A DNA stretch of 64,000 bases from contig OW051496.1 in the NCBI GenBank assembly GCA_932521035.1, positions 6,138,001 to 6,202,000 of the forward strand. Direction: 5' to 3'. Below the pieces are notes generated by a model. It had not been told where the DNA came from. It did not search any database and saw only the letters and a program-made list of their open reading frames with translations. Shown here one piece after another: positions 11,269 to 23,640 of the stretch. Source of the DNA: Oscheius dolichura (lineage: Eukaryota; Nematoda; Chromadorea; Rhabditida; Rhabditidae). Position 1 is the stretch's first letter. Each line of letters starts with the position of its first letter. Both the position numbers and the translations under genes were made by a program.

Positions 11269-12729
11269 ATGCGCCTCTTCCTCGTGGCCGCCGTTTTCCT
11301 CGTGGGAACTGCCACCGAGTACCGTAGACCCCGGGAGAACCAGTTCCAGATCCAAGGAGTCATCATAGAAGACGTAGGTCACCTCCCCTTCCAGAACACA
11401 TTCCATTCCAGCCGCCGACGATCTACCGCTACAAGAGGCAACAAGGCAAGCAGCCATTCTACCGCCAACAGGTAGGTCGAACGGACGAGAGGTTTCAAAT
11501 AGACACAGAGCGGCGAAAAAGAACAGGAGATACCTCCTGGAGGGCCGGAAGACGTGGTGGGTCCCCCTACTGCCGAAATTCCTTATTTATTGCACGCGCA
11601 CTTCTTTCCGTTTTCATTTAGTCTGCCTGCCATGAGTTTTCTTTTGTTGCCTTGAACCGGATAACGCCTCGTCTGAGGTGATCCGTACTCCGCATCCGCC
11701 CGTTAATTTGCAAACTTTCTGTTTCTTTCCAGAGCCAGCCTCCGCCATATTTGGAACGTCCAGCACCTCCCAGCTATTTTCAGCAGCGACCTCTTCCTCC
11801 AGCTCCCTCCAAATTCCAGAACCAGAACTTCCGCCAGCAGCAGCCCGTCTCCCCCAGTCAACAACCTTTCCAGAGGGCTCCTTCCCCCCAGCCACAGTAC
11901 CAGCAGAGACATTCCTTTCCCCAATACCTGTCTCCACAACCCCCACAGCAACAGTACCGTCCCCCACAGCCGCAGCCAACCTTCAGCCAGTCCCAGTCGT
12001 GGACACCCAACAAACGGATATTCAACGAGGTCAGCAACTTCGCCCCGGAGCCGTCGAGATATGTGGGTACTTTGGAAGTAGGAGGAACGGCTGTTTAGAA
12101 CACTGAGAACGGGCAGAATGGGCAGACTCACAATGGCCAGGATGGTCAGCGGGCAGATGTCAACGGAGACTTCAACGGGGCCAGGTACTACTACCCCCCA
12201 AGGCAGCCCTTCCCTCTGCCGAAATGCTTCCACAATCCCACGGGGTATGTCTGTTGCAACCAGCAGCTGAACGACCTTATCGTCGAGACGTACAGCGAAT
12301 TGGAGAAAAGACCCAAATTCCACAGTAAGCCCGACTCCTACATAACCAATTTCAATTTTAGCTTGTAATGTGAACGCACTCGCCTTCCAAATTCAGGTTC
12401 GATTGCTCCCGTCCTACCCCAAAAAACAGGCGTTTTCAGCAACGAGCCGAGCGGCACTTCAACCACACTTTTGAAACTATCGCCGCCTATGATGATTTCG
12501 CCCAGAAGATTCACTTCAATGGAGATTTCGTCTGTAAGGTAGAACTCGGTGGCAAGTGAGCCTGTCTCTTACTCTGTAACCTCCCTCCACTGCCAGGTAC
12601 ATGCTGGCTTACGCGACAGTGAGCCAGGCGACGGATGATACCCTCCGGCCCATCCCCAGCAACCACGCCATACCCCACCTCGAGGCGCCCATCCATCTTA
12701 GCCGGCGATCTAACGTCATGTTTATCTAA
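11269..12729 (+). CDS. ground-like domain secreted protein with a Pro/Gln-rich linker
   Basis: ATG 11269 opens a signal peptide (MRLFLVAAVFLVGTATEY). A dibasic RQQGKQ-rich stretch follows, then a ~270 nt intron, then a long Pro/Gln-rich linker (for example PPQQQYRPPQPQPTFSQSQS). The C-terminal ~120 residues match the nematode ground-like domain: PLPKCFHNPTGYVCCNQQLN with its double cysteine, then CNVNALAFQIQ, RAERHFNHTFETIAAYDDF and GDFVCKVELGGKYMLAYAT. Six exons join at 36-43 nt introns and end with TAA 12727-12729. In C. elegans, ground-like (grd) genes belong to the hedgehog-related group of secreted proteins, expressed in epidermis and other epithelia. The function is presumably extracellular and cuticle- or epidermis-linked, but this is inference. 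The patched-related gene further along belongs to the corresponding nematode receptor-like group. Confidence 0.88.
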
Positions 12730-12929
12730 TACTATTATATTGAACTTTGTTATTGACTTATTAAAAGTTCTTATTATCCGTTTTTTCTGGGTTTTCTGAT
12801 CTTTTAAAGGGGTAGAAGTAGCTATTTTTCGTTAGTGGGTCTATATTTTCGAGTGGCTACGTCTCACTTTCGTCAGTTTCCTGTTTGGGTTGAGGGTCGA
12901 CCATCCAGACATCCGGCTCACTCCCTGCA

Positions 12930-13557
12930 ATGGACCCCTTCCAAAATCTCCTCGATTTCACAAAACGCCTGTCCCGGCCAGAAGAACTCGACGAGGTTTC
13001 CCTTCCCCTTTTTTTCTAGTTTGAATGCCTTCCAGGAGATTAGCGAATCTCTCGAGAAACTCCGTTTTGAGCAACCTGTGGTCGGGGAGAAGGACCCGGC
13101 GGTGGCCAGTGGAGTCCTCTTCCGAATAGCCGACTTACAAGAGGTCTCGGCCTACACGAAGAAGTTCTTCGACCCGGCCGATCTCAAGGCTGTCCAAATT
13201 CGGCTGGACGCCTCTCTAATCCGGAGGGATCTCATGGCCAGGTAGGCTTCTCCGGATTAGACACGTGATGCCCGTTTCGAGTATTTTGAGATGGGGACCA
13301 TAGATGAGACACAGAAGACGACAACTATTCAGGAAGAAGTTTCTGTCGGGTAAATTCCGAGAGGCGGCCTTCCGCTGCTACAAGAGGCGACACAAGGACA
13401 GGGAGCGTGAGTGGTCTCTCTACTCTTTATTCCTCCGTCTACAACAGCCACAGCAGCAGATCCTCGTCCAGATCTCATTCTTCGTCTTCGGGGTCTGCAG
13501 CGTGGTCTGTCCAGTCTGCCCCAGCTGAATTCCTCTTATCCTAATAGCTGGCACTGA
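12930..13557 (+). CDS. hypothetical basic protein, family not recognised
   Basis: The start is ATG 12930 (MDPFQNLLDFTKRLSRPEEL). An intron at about 12996-13036 leads to a long clean exon with EISESLEKLRFEQPV and KKFFDPADLKAVQIRLDASL. One reading simply stops at TAG 13243-13245. A better-supported reading splices from 13241 to an acceptor near 13326 and gives a strongly basic segment (RRRQLFRKKFLSGKFREAAF, then CYKRRHKDRE), followed by a last exon ending at TGA 13555-13557. AATAAA at 13580-13585 is well placed for that end. The first part looks helical and the second part is Arg/Lys-rich, which would suit a nucleic-acid or cytoskeletal role, but no domain is recognised. The 3' half and its frame are uncertain. 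Confidence 0.5.
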
Positions 13558-13579
13558 GACTTACCGTCGACGCGGTGGC

Positions 13580-13585
13580 AATAAA
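13580..13585 (+). terminator. AATAAA polyadenylation signal of the basic hypothetical gene
   Basis: The hexamer lies 22 nt after the favoured stop codon at 13555-13557. Confidence 0.45.
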
Positions 13586-13810
13586 AAGAGGTGTCGGCTT
13601 TGGGTCGGTCTTTGATGGCTGGCCACCCATTCTTCGGGGGTTCTTTCTATAAATTCCATATATATTGGGGGAGATAAAAGAGAAGATTAAGATACGGACC
13701 CCTTCGCCCGGTATGTTTCGAAGCAGGCAAATATCGCGGTACTCCCGACAAACACCGCCTCGTCCATCTATCTCTCCAAGATATTCAAGGTTTTCTTTTG
13801 TGGATCAAAA

Positions 13811-16800
13811 ATGGTGAAACGATTTCAGTACGCGGTGAAAAAGACAATTTTGGAACACAGGCGAGAGATGGGAGGCGATCCGTGGGACGAGTTCTTCTAC
13901 AGGGCATATTCAATCAACAAGAACAGCTTGAGAATAAGTCTGGCCAGGGAAGACATGGACAGGAAACCCGTCGAGGAGGCGCCACAGGGACCATCGGCTC
14001 GGATGGCGCGGCTGTCGGACACGTTGATTAAAGGAGGGCCCAGGAGAAGCCCCTCGCCCCACATGAGTACTTTAGGTGGGAAGAGAATGGGAGGGAGCTG
14101 CGTCATGGGGAGGTAAACCTCGAGAAATATGGAAAAAGACCCTTCCACGTCAAGGATGACACATGAGATGAGTGACTTGAGCAGTCGCGAGCCCTGACCG
14201 CTCGGCGAACAAGCGACATCCCGGGGCCGGCGGATTAGCCGCTTATTGAGACAGAGAACAACCCCCCGTTTCAGTGGGGAAATCGGAAAAAGAAGAAGCT
14301 GTCAAGAAGAGAAGATTGCCGAAGATAGACGTCTCCCCTTTGGGCCATCCGAGATTCCGATTCGGAAAAGTAAGTCGACGTTCTCTTCTGAAACAGTCAG
14401 TTAGGTGCCGCACTCTCCCGATGGCCGGACATCGCTTACCCGTCTCTTCTACCTGCCCCTTATCGACAGGAAGGGCGCCTTCTCCTTCGGCGATACATCC
14501 TAATAAAGACGTTTTTATTGAAAAAGGACTATTGTCTCATGGAATATTCCAGCCCTCCCCGGCCGCTGCTCCCCTCGCATCTCCAGGGTTACCTGAATCC
14601 AAATGTTTCGGCTGCCGACCTAGCCCCCCCAAATGTCGACCCGGAAAAGTCGCGGGGCCCGTGACACGGCTAAGGATATCATCCTTGGCTTGGCGTATGC
14701 TCTCTTCTTTCCTCTCTATCTTCTTTTTTCAGCCCTTCTGGTTCAGGACCTCGCCAGCCGAAAGAAGGAGTCGCAACTCCGAAGGTGAGTTCTCCCGTAA
14801 CCCAGTCAAGGAGTCATTCCAACCGAGCCCGTTCAGAGACCGCGTTCGTTAGACAGTCGAGGCTATCCCCTCCAGAGCGCCCTTTATCCCAAGGTTAAAA
14901 CCGTGTGCGAGTTATCTTCCCCACTTTCCTCTTTTTGTTTCCCCTCTCCTTTCCCTCCACCTCTCAGTTTCTCTTCCCTTTTAATGTTATGTTGCTAGGA
15001 GGAGCCGGTTCAACGGAGGCCGACGGCTCCTGTCCAGCCGACGGTCGTTGTCGACCGCCGACCCGACAACTCGGCCATCGTCGGGCTTCAGTCTCAGTTA
15101 ACACAGCTCCAACGGGAGAATAAGGACCTGATCAGTGCTGAGCAGGTGCACCTCGCCGTGTTTTCGCAATTCTCTTTCATTTTCTCTTTAGGAAGCCCGC
15201 CGCCGGCTCGAAGCCAATCAGGATGCCCTCCAGCGGAGGCTGTACACAGAGACCAGCTCCAGGAACACCGGAGATGTCCAACGCCAGCTGGGGGCCATCG
15301 ACGGCAAGATGATAGCCATGAACAACGACCTGAACGCGTTGAGAAGTCAGATGGACCGGCAGATACACGACCTCATGTCCATCAACAACGAGATGAAGAG
15401 CCGACCCGTCGTCGACCCCTCGGTGGGGAAGACCTTCGTCTGTTTTTGAGGGATATCTTCAGAGAATAGCCTCCTCCAATCAACAAATGGATGGGAAGAT
15501 AAGAGACCTCCACGGGCAGCTGATGCAGGTCAAGCAGTTACACGACTTCGAGAAGAACGAGAGGACCCGAGAGGTCCGTGGGCTGGGGGACCAGATGAAC
15601 AAACTACAAGAGATCATCCGACAGCAGGATCAGGATAAGCGGAATGTGTTGGAGAACTTGGCCCGGAAGGGGGATATGGACAAGGTATTTCGGGGAGCGA
15701 TTTGGATGATAATGAGAAGATGTTTAGGAGAAGTTGACAGAAGAAGCGAGACGACTCAACGAGAAGATCACACTGATCACGGCGGAGGTGACGAAGAACA
15801 TGGCCGAAAGTCTGACGAAGATGAGGGACGACTTCGGACAGAGGACGGCCGCCCTGGAGATCGTTTGTTGTGTGGTCGCGGATTAATCGGATTACAGGCA
15901 ATTCGTATGCAAGGGGAAAATATTGCGGAGATGGACAGGGAGATGAAGATGAGGTGGGAGAGCGAGCAGCAGAGGGACAACGAACAGAGCGATCTATTTG
16001 CCAAACAGCTGGCGGTCGAGTTGTTCTGTCTACGAGGAAATAGATATTTAGGCGGAGAAGTCGAAGAATAAGGAGCGGTTCCAGAAGGTCAACGAAGCCT
16101 TGGCCGCCCTGGAACACCATCTGGAATTGGGGAACAAGAAGATGGACAAACTTATGAACTCGGAGATCCAAGCCAGGTATGGACGGGGAGAGCCTTCCCC
16201 GAATATTCGCTATCTAGACAACTCCACGAGAAGGGTCTCCTGTCGAAGATATCAGAAGTGGAAGACAAGCTCCAGAACTACGTCGGCGGGATGAACAGGT
16301 CCATCGAGGAGGTCAAAGCCGGCCGCGACGCCGTCAAAGTTCCCAGCCTGGACGTGGATGCCGTGAGTCTGTCCTCCCCCATTCGAGCCCCGTTCCTCTT
16401 GTAATACGAGCGTGTTTCGCGTGTTCCCTCGGCCATTAAAAGGACAAGAAGGGCCCCCTGTCCCTTATGACCATTGCCCGGTTTCGTCACTACCAAAACC
16501 CTCGGGACATGGAAAAAAGGAGCGACGGAAACAGGCCTTTCTCTTGCTCCTAATGAGTCCAAAAGATGTTCAATTCACTCATCTCGTAGGCTTTTCCGCC
16601 TCCCCCAATGTCCCTCTTGTATCTGACCCTTCATGCGTCCTAATATCCCTCCTCCTTATAAGCTCCTATTCTAGCTTCGGCGGGAGATGGAGGCCATCGC
16701 AGCTGACAAGAACAAGCTCAGTATGGAGGGTCTGCTCAAGCTGGAAGAGAAGATGACCCGGGTTCAAACAGGTAACTCATCCCCTATCCATTCAAGGGAC

Positions 16801-17487
16801 ACAAATTCAGGACTGTACCACGAGAAGAAGGACCTACAGTCGAAGATAGCCGGGCTGAACGACGGCGACTCGACGCGGCGACTGCAGAGCCAAATGGGCA
16901 AATTGGATTCCGTCTCGGTAAGAGGACACCCTCAGTGTTTGTATCACTTTCAGAATGACATGGACAAGGCCTCGGACAGGATCAGGGACAAAGTCGAGCG
17001 ACAGATCCCCCAAGACGTGAGTTGACTTCTTTTCGGGGCAGACGGCCTACTTCCAGTTAAACGAGCTCTCGGCGAAGGCTGACAACATAAAACATCAGCT
17101 GAATGCCCGGCTCGACAAGGAGGAAGAGGAAAGGTGGGTTGGTAGGACGGCAGATGATGAGAGCTTACAGGTACTTGGCCATAAAGGAGCTCCAGGAGGC
17201 ATTCCAACGGCTACAGGCGAGGAACGGAACCATTGGCAACCAGGGAGGATCGGTAACTCTCTGGACTTATAAATTGGTAGAGAATGGTTTAGGGACTCCA
17301 AAGAGACGTGGACGAGTGTAAGACAGCCATCAAGAAGCTGGCGGAATCGGTGACTACGGTGAAAAATGTGCTGGATAAGAAGATTACGGACGAGACCAGG
17401 GCGGTGAGTATAGTTAGTCCAATTAATGAAGGAGTTCAGAGAGAGAGAGATGTCGCCCGTCTCAATGGATCAAACGGAACAGCATAG
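13811..17487 (+). CDS. long coiled-coil protein, family not recognised
   Basis: The start is ATG 13811 (MVKRFQYAVKKTILEHRREM). The N-terminal ~150 residues are basic and Pro/Ser-rich (GPRRSPSPHM). From about 15000 the exons encode almost continuous heptad-like sequence: LQSQLTQLQRENKDLISAEQ, RLGAIDGKMI-type runs, DGKIRDLHGQLMQVKQLHDF, MNKLQEIIRQQDQDKRNVLE, LNEKITLITAEVTKNMAESL, LEHHLELGNKKMDKLMNSEI and CKTAIKKLAESVTTVKNVLD. About 15 exons are joined by 35-45 nt introns and the last ends at TAG 17485-17487. No motor head, membrane segment or known end domain is visible. It is probably a structural or scaffold protein of cytoskeleton or muscle; this is inference from the coiled coil alone. The exons between 14340 and 14980 are the least secure. 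Confidence 0.75.
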
Positions 17488-18273
17488 TGATCAAATCTCA
17501 ATAAAAATATCACTTTTTTCACTCCCAGTGCAGTAAAACAGGCGGCCGCCGTACGTGCGCCCGCACCCGTAAACACTCGGCAGCAAAAGCAAAAGACGCG
17601 AGGAGACGGGTCAAACGGGGTAGCAATATTGGCGGAATGATGTGAACACACTAGGTCATTCAGAGATCATCAGTGACGATGAGTTTAACTGACGCCGATT
17701 CACAAGAGGGAAGTTCTAAAAGTGGAGGTTGAGTGGTCGGAAAACCTTTGTCAGTCGGTGCGCTTATGTCGCTCGGTCATGTGCCCTCTCGTTTTTTTTG
17801 CCATAACTTACACGGCAGGGCTGCTTGGCCGGCTTCCGGCCAAAAACCTGCTGATTCCCCAAAAAGTTACCTTTGTTCCAATCGAACCTGTCCTCGCCAT
17901 TACAACCCTTCTCCTCTCCTTCCGCTGACTCATTCTGAGCTGTCTACTCCCGCTCGAAAACTAGTCTCCTCAAGGTTAGCCGTGGCCGACGAGCCCTTCC
18001 CTCTCCATATTTGTCGGGGGAGGAAGGAACGTCTAAATTGATTTGGGAACGAAACATTTGGCCTATTGAATGGCGGGAGACGGCGTGACCCCGTCTTTTT
18101 TTCTCTGACGTAGACCATTCTCTCTTGTGAGACTACCATCAATGGCCATACATCATCTACTCCAAGGTTGGCCGGCTTCTTTCCCCCTCTCCGTCTTCCA
18201 AGAACCTCTCTCCCCTCTTTTTCCTTACCCATTACACCCCCCTCCTCTCTTTACACTTATTCCACTTTTTGGT

Positions 18274-18289
18274 CCCCCCCCCCCCCCCC
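18274..18289. repeat. poly-C homopolymer run, 16 bases
   Basis: Uninterrupted C run. The complementary poly-G could fold as a G-quadruplex. Exact length is error-prone in any sequencing. Confidence 0.85.
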
Positions 18290-18945
18290 AACAAAGTGTC
18301 AAATTTATGCGATTGTGTCAATTGTTTACTCCTCCGTCTGTCCATGCTTCCAGCCGTATCGTCCTACCAATTAGTCGCCTTCTGCCCCGACGAGACCCCG
18401 CTAAGAACTGTTGACTGAGCCGGCTGAGCGAGAACTTCCAGGAACTCTCTCCGTCCTCTGATTCATCAACTTCTCCTCTATTTATAATACCGTCACCCTT
18501 GAGAAACGAGTTACCGGTAGGGTAAGAGAGTTGCCGGTTTGACCGGCCGGCCGGGGTAGTGGCCCCCGTGGGCCGGCTGCTGTCCCTCTCATAAACTGCT
18601 CGTCTCGATGGGAATCTCACGTGAGCCGATCGTCGCCTCCTCGTGTCAGTTGATCCTCGTCCGACCCTCTTTTTTGTCCTCTTTCTGTACCCACCCGCCA
18701 AGAACTGGTTCTCATTAGCTCAGCTTGACCGGTCCCCCCTGTCCATATTGATCTACTGTCTCCCATCCCAGGGTGCCCATAAACCCTGTGCCTTTCCTTT
18801 GTGGCCGTCAATTTGCATAAAGACGTTCCGACTCGGACCCTTGACCCCCGGCGAGTCCTTCTTTGTCCTTCTCCCTCCACGGCCTCCCACACATCCATTT
18901 ACCGCCCCACCTGCCCATCTCGGGCAAACAGCTGGGAGTAGATAG

Positions 18946-18962
18946 CCCCCCCCCCCCCCCCC
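18946..18962. repeat. poly-C homopolymer run, 17 bases
   Basis: Second uninterrupted C run, about 660 bp from the first, in the same gene-poor region. Confidence 0.85.
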
Positions 18963-20356
18963 AAGACGCCAGTCACCGGCCTAGATTACGTCAAAAGACC
19001 CGGGAATAGCCGAATGTGTTTCCCTCTGTTACTAAGGAGCCTCCTGGTGAATAATTCGGCTGTTTACGAAGGAGATCATCGGGGCGGATTGTGAACTTGG
19101 AGTCGGGTCACGTTAAGCCTCCTCCACTTTTTCTCCGTCCCTTGAAATGCTTCCTAAAGGTCTTCCCTCCGAGACCCGTCCTTCTTTTCCCAATTTCTCC
19201 CCTTTTTTACAGACCCCCTCTCATTTCATAATGTTTCATCTTCCGATCCCTTTCCCGGAATATTCGAGACCTGACAACCACCCGCTCCAAGTTGCTATGT
19301 CCATTATTTTCGTCTAGTCATCCTCGTCTCCAGAAGACGTTCCAGCCGCGCTCGCTTCTTCCTTCCCACGGCTGTCCAAATATTTGATAACCGCCGCTTT
19401 CCTGGGTGTAATGTCATCCCAATAGCCCCCAGTGACCTGTCAATTAGTCTTCCATGAGCTCTTCCCTTTTTGAATACATCGAGTGGCCATCTATCCCCCT
19501 CCCTTCGTCATTGTTTGCCCTCTACTATACAGGGGGACACGTGTTAAAATGTCGGGGAATTCTCAGCCATTTGTCAACAAATATTTACCCGGTGGCCCTT
19601 TTCCCATCCTCGGTTAGTGGGTGTCTTCCTTTTTTCTCCCGTGGAATGTCTCGGCCGAAGTCCTTCGGGTCAAAAAAGGTCATAATGGCACCACCCCGGG
19701 TCCTTTTTTGGCCCTTATCAAAAGGAGCATGTCCGCCTCGTACACTCTGGCCAGCTGTCGACCTCAGAGACGTTCTCCCCCTTCCAATTTACACCATTCT
19801 CTTCCAATTTCGTAATATCCGCTCCTTTTTTCCGCTTATCTCTCTGGTCAGTTCCCCCGTATTCCCTGCCTGCTCCTCTATCAGAAGTGTCCATTTCATA
19901 TCGGTGGTCTGCCGGCTGCCGTCCATCAAAAATTCTTTTATTCCATCCAACCCCGGCATTCCTCTCGACCTTATATCCATTTAGGGGAATTAGTCAGACA
20001 TGATCTATTGCTCCTCCTCCCCTTTCTCTTCTCCTCTCCCCAGGTTACTGTAGATCTCTGGAATAGGAAACAAATTTAATCAGAAGAAGCCCGCTTATTG
20101 TTTTCCTTGGCTTATTCCTTGTTTTCTATTTGTTTTTACCGTCTAGCTCGCCCGTCGAAAAGAGCGAAAACTGTTGATAGAGTATAGGCCTGACCCGGAC
20201 TGATGGACGGGTGATAAGACTCTGACAAAAAGCAGCTGGAAGCTGGCCGTGAATCAGGAAAGAGTCGAGATTCCATCACCCCATTCCCCTTATCGTCTCC
20301 TCCCTTTTTTACTTTCCCTCTCCTCCTGACGGCCCCTTTCCAGACGTGTTTCGTAG

Positions 20357-23300
20357 ATGAATGTTAGCGCCTCCCGGCGCTTCTCTGCCCGGCAATTTCT
20401 CCAGAAAGGGCAGCATGTCCACATTAGTGAGTGTTTTGGAAGGAGGACAGAGAGAGACGGACGGAGTTTAGGCTGCCTCTCCCGACTGCAGAGGGCATTC
20501 CGCTGGGTGGGCTACATGGTCGGCGACAACGCGGCCTTCTTCCTCCTGATCTCATTGCTTATCTCCACGGTGTCATACGGGGCCTTCAGTTTACGAGTAG
20601 CTCAGCGACTACAAGACGGGTTCATCTCAACGCACTCCAAAGCTCGGGTAGAGAGTGCCATTAGGGTCAGCCCCGTCTCCTCTGGTCCCTCATAAAGAGA
20701 TCTTTTAGACTGAATTCGAAGGAGACCAACACAAAAATGTACAAAGATTCGTAGCACTGATTAGGAGAAAAAGTGGGGGAAATCTGTTAGACCGAGAGGT
20801 TTTCAACGACATCCGGAGGGTCTACGACTACATAAAGAAGAACGTGACCGTGGAGGTGGACGGGGTCAGGTACACCCACGCCGAGATCTGTGAACCCTAC
20901 TGCGAGGCCAACAACCTCCTATGGGTATTCCAGGTGGGAACTGTGGCTGTCCTCCAACATAAGGTCTTTAGAAGTGTGTGGAGGGTGTCTACAAAGGGGA
21001 GGATGTCTTCGTGGACCACCCCCAGTCTCGCTACGAGAAGTATCCCTTCCTCATGGCTCCCCACGTCTTTGGAATCGAACGCAAAGAACCCGAACTCCAC
21101 AACTCGTCCAAAGTGTTCATTCCCTACAACAGCGAGGAGACGTGGCCCGTCGAGAGCAACCGGACGGCCATCGCCTCGGCCTCCCTCGTCGCCCTGTACT
21201 TCCAAGCTCCGCTGCCCGACGACTTCTCCACGAATATTATTACCGAATGGGAGGAGGAAGTATTCCTCTGGTCACAGCTGGCTCAACGAGTGTTTTCTGA
21301 CCTGAGAATCGACGTGATGGGGGACAAAGTACTGGGGAGGGAGATGACTCGTGGCGGCCTGTCCCTACTGCCTCACCTCATCGCCGGAATCTCCCTAACC
21401 GTCGTCTTCGTCGCTGCCATGGTCGTCTACAACGCCGTCCGCGTGGGAAGGATGGACTGTGGCCTCATCATCATCGTCCTAGGTCAGTTGTGTCTCCTCC
21501 TCTCTCCGAATCGTAAACATAGGTGTCATCCTGTCCCCCCTTCTGGCCGTCTCCTCAACTTTTGGTCTGATCGGCTTCCTGGAGATTGATATTTACCCGA
21601 TGCACGTGGTCGTCCCCTTCCTTATCCTGGCTATCGGTGTCGACGACGCCTTCCTAATGATTCACTCTTGGGATCGGCTCCGACCTCGCGTGGCTCCTTT
21701 TGGAAACAGAAACACGGCAGATCTCCTGGCTCAGGTATGACTCCATGTGTCTTTATTCATGTTGTCTAGGTTCTGGAAGAGGTCGGCCCCTCGATCACCA
21801 TCACCTCCCTTACCAACGCTATGGCCTTCGCCATCGGGACTGCTGTCTCGATCCCGGCCATGCAGATGTTCTGTATAACTGCGGCCGTGGCCATCTGTAT
21901 GGACTTCTTCTTCGAGATTACCCTCTTCGGCAGTCTCCTCGTCATCTCTACCCGTTTCCAAAATGTTTGTCTCTCTGGTTGACACTTAAAAATGCCATTC
22001 AGAACACCTCGGACACCTGCGATACCCAGAAGAAGGCGAAGGAGAGAATCTCCTCCCGTTATTCACAGGAGCTGACCCAGACGCGGTCGCGGGTCTTCAT
22101 CCTCCTCCTGACGACCCTCTTCTTCTGTGCGAGTCTCTATGGGACAATCACAATGGAAACCCAGGTCGACTCGCAGAAGATCATCCCCTACAACTCGTCC
22201 CTGCGGATATCGGACCAATTGTTTAAGGAGTACTACTGGAAGGAGTACGAGGCTATCTTCATCTACGTCAACAATCCACCCAAAGAGCTGACCCCCGAGT
22301 CGTACAGGGATCTCAGACAAATGATTGGAGAATTCGAGACTATGCCGCGAGCACTGGGGAATGCGTCGACCGTCCTCTGGCTGAACTACTACGAGATGGC
22401 CATGAAGCCCTACTACGACGTGATCAACTTCTTCGGCAACGACTTTCCCCTCGACTACCAGGAGCTGCCCGTCTTCCTCGCTGACAACCTGACGGGTCCC
22501 ATTTGGAGTACAATGATCAAATGGCACATGAATGAGGAGAAGAAGGTCGAGGTCAACCAGTTCTACTTTGTCACGGGCATTCACAACGCGACGACGTGGG
22601 TACAGAGGGCGGAGAACATGTTAGAGTGAGTCGCTTCACTGGGACTGTCTAACTATTATTCTTCAGGTGGAGAAAGGTGGCCGAACGATGGCAGAAGTAC
22701 AACGTGACGGTGTGGTCGGAGAATTCGGGTGTCTTCGAGGGGATATTCAGTCTGGCTGGCCAGACGACCCTGGCCGCCGTGCTTACCCTTGTCTCCATGG
22801 TCGTCGTCTGCCTCCTCTTCGTCCCCAGTCTGATCGGGGTCATCTGTGCCGCCTTGGCCATCGCCTCTATCAGTCTCGGAGTCATCGGCTTCCTCTCGCT
22901 CACCTCCATGCCCTTGGACCCCGTCACGATGGCAGCCATCGTGATGTCCATCGGCTTCAGTGTCGATTACACGGCCCACATCTCCTTCCACTTCCAACAC
23001 TCTTTTTCCGTCCTCCCCAGGTATCCTCCAAGTCTAACTATTATCCTTCTTTTACAGGAGTGCCACCTCTGCTGACTGTGTCCAGTACACGATCGAGGCC
23101 GTCGCCTGGCCGATGATGGAAGCCGCTTTGTCCACCCTGGTCTGCTTCATGCCCGTCGCCCTCCACCCCGACTACACGCCGACCGTCTTCGTCCGTACCA
23201 TCTTCTTCGTCGTCATATTCGGCGTCGTCCACGGACTGGTCGTGTTGCCCACGGTGTTGGCCATGATCCCCAGAAAGTTCTTCGTCTTTGGTAAGCTCCC

Positions 23301-23478
23301 CTTGTCTATGTCTCTAATTCCTCCAATTTCAGACTCCTCCACCTCTCCCCATCCAGCTAGGCCTCTCCTGATAGTTCCCTCTTCGGGGCCACTCCGACCT
23401 CCGTCCTCTCTGCCTTCGGAGTCGTCCTCGTCCAACCTCAGCGGGGACACGACGGTCTCCCTCCTAGCCGGGTCCTAG
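20357..23478 (+). CDS. patched-related (PTR) sterol-sensing-domain membrane protein
   Basis: The start is ATG 20357. After a 45 nt intron the first membrane helix follows LQRAFRWVGYMVGDNAAFF. A large Cys-bearing luminal loop (YTHAEICEPYCEANNLLWVF) leads to the sterol-sensing region, with VILSPLLAVSSTFGLIGFLE and the hallmark LAIGVDDAFLMIHSW. A second luminal domain and a second helix bundle follow (LIGVICAALAIASISLGVIG, then MSIGFSVDYTAHISFHF). That is the usual two-fold RND architecture. About nine exons are joined by 35-45 nt introns; TAG is at 23476-23478 and AATAAA at 23596-23601. The C-tail is Ser/Pro-rich. PTR proteins are expanded in nematodes, where they act in moulting, cuticle formation and epithelial trafficking. 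The GVDD and GFSVDY motifs are the RND proton-relay-type acidic positions. Length and motif content suggest an intact gene. Confidence 0.92.
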
Positions 23479-23595
23479 TTCCAGTGCCATTCCCCTCAGG
23501 CCTCTGTTCACTTGTCATGCCATCGAGCTCTCGCCACCCCTTACCGGTCCTTTGTCTTGTATATGCGCAACGAATGCCAGCTTTAACTACCAAAG

Positions 23596-23601
23596 AATAA
23601 A
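23596..23601 (+). terminator. AATAAA polyadenylation signal of the patched-related gene
   Basis: About 118 nt after the stop codon. The gene on the opposite strand ends only about 40 nt further on. Confidence 0.5.
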
Positions 23602-23632
23602 ATTCTAACAGATATCTCCTCGAATTTCAATG

Positions 23633-23638
23633 TTTATT
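23633..23638 (-). terminator. AATAAA polyadenylation signal of the Cys-loop channel gene
   Basis: On the minus strand the sequence reads TTGACGTGAAGAATAAAC, so the hexamer starts two bases after the TGA stop. Confidence 0.5.
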
Positions 23639-23640
23639 CT

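Larger units (their letters stand above)
17488..20356. other. 2.9 kb gene-poor region
   Basis: No supportable gene on either strand; the frames present are short and composition-driven. It is pyrimidine-rich with two long poly-C runs (listed separately). Probably the upstream region of the patched-related gene. Confidence 0.5.

Noticed and set aside
11703-12323. 206-codon minus-strand open frame
   Set aside because: Antisense to the Pro/Gln-rich exons of the ground-like gene, whose low-complexity sequence keeps the reverse frame open.
15614-16171. 185-codon minus-strand open frame
   Set aside because: Antisense to coiled-coil exons; the plus strand splices into heptad-rich protein while this frame does not resemble anything.
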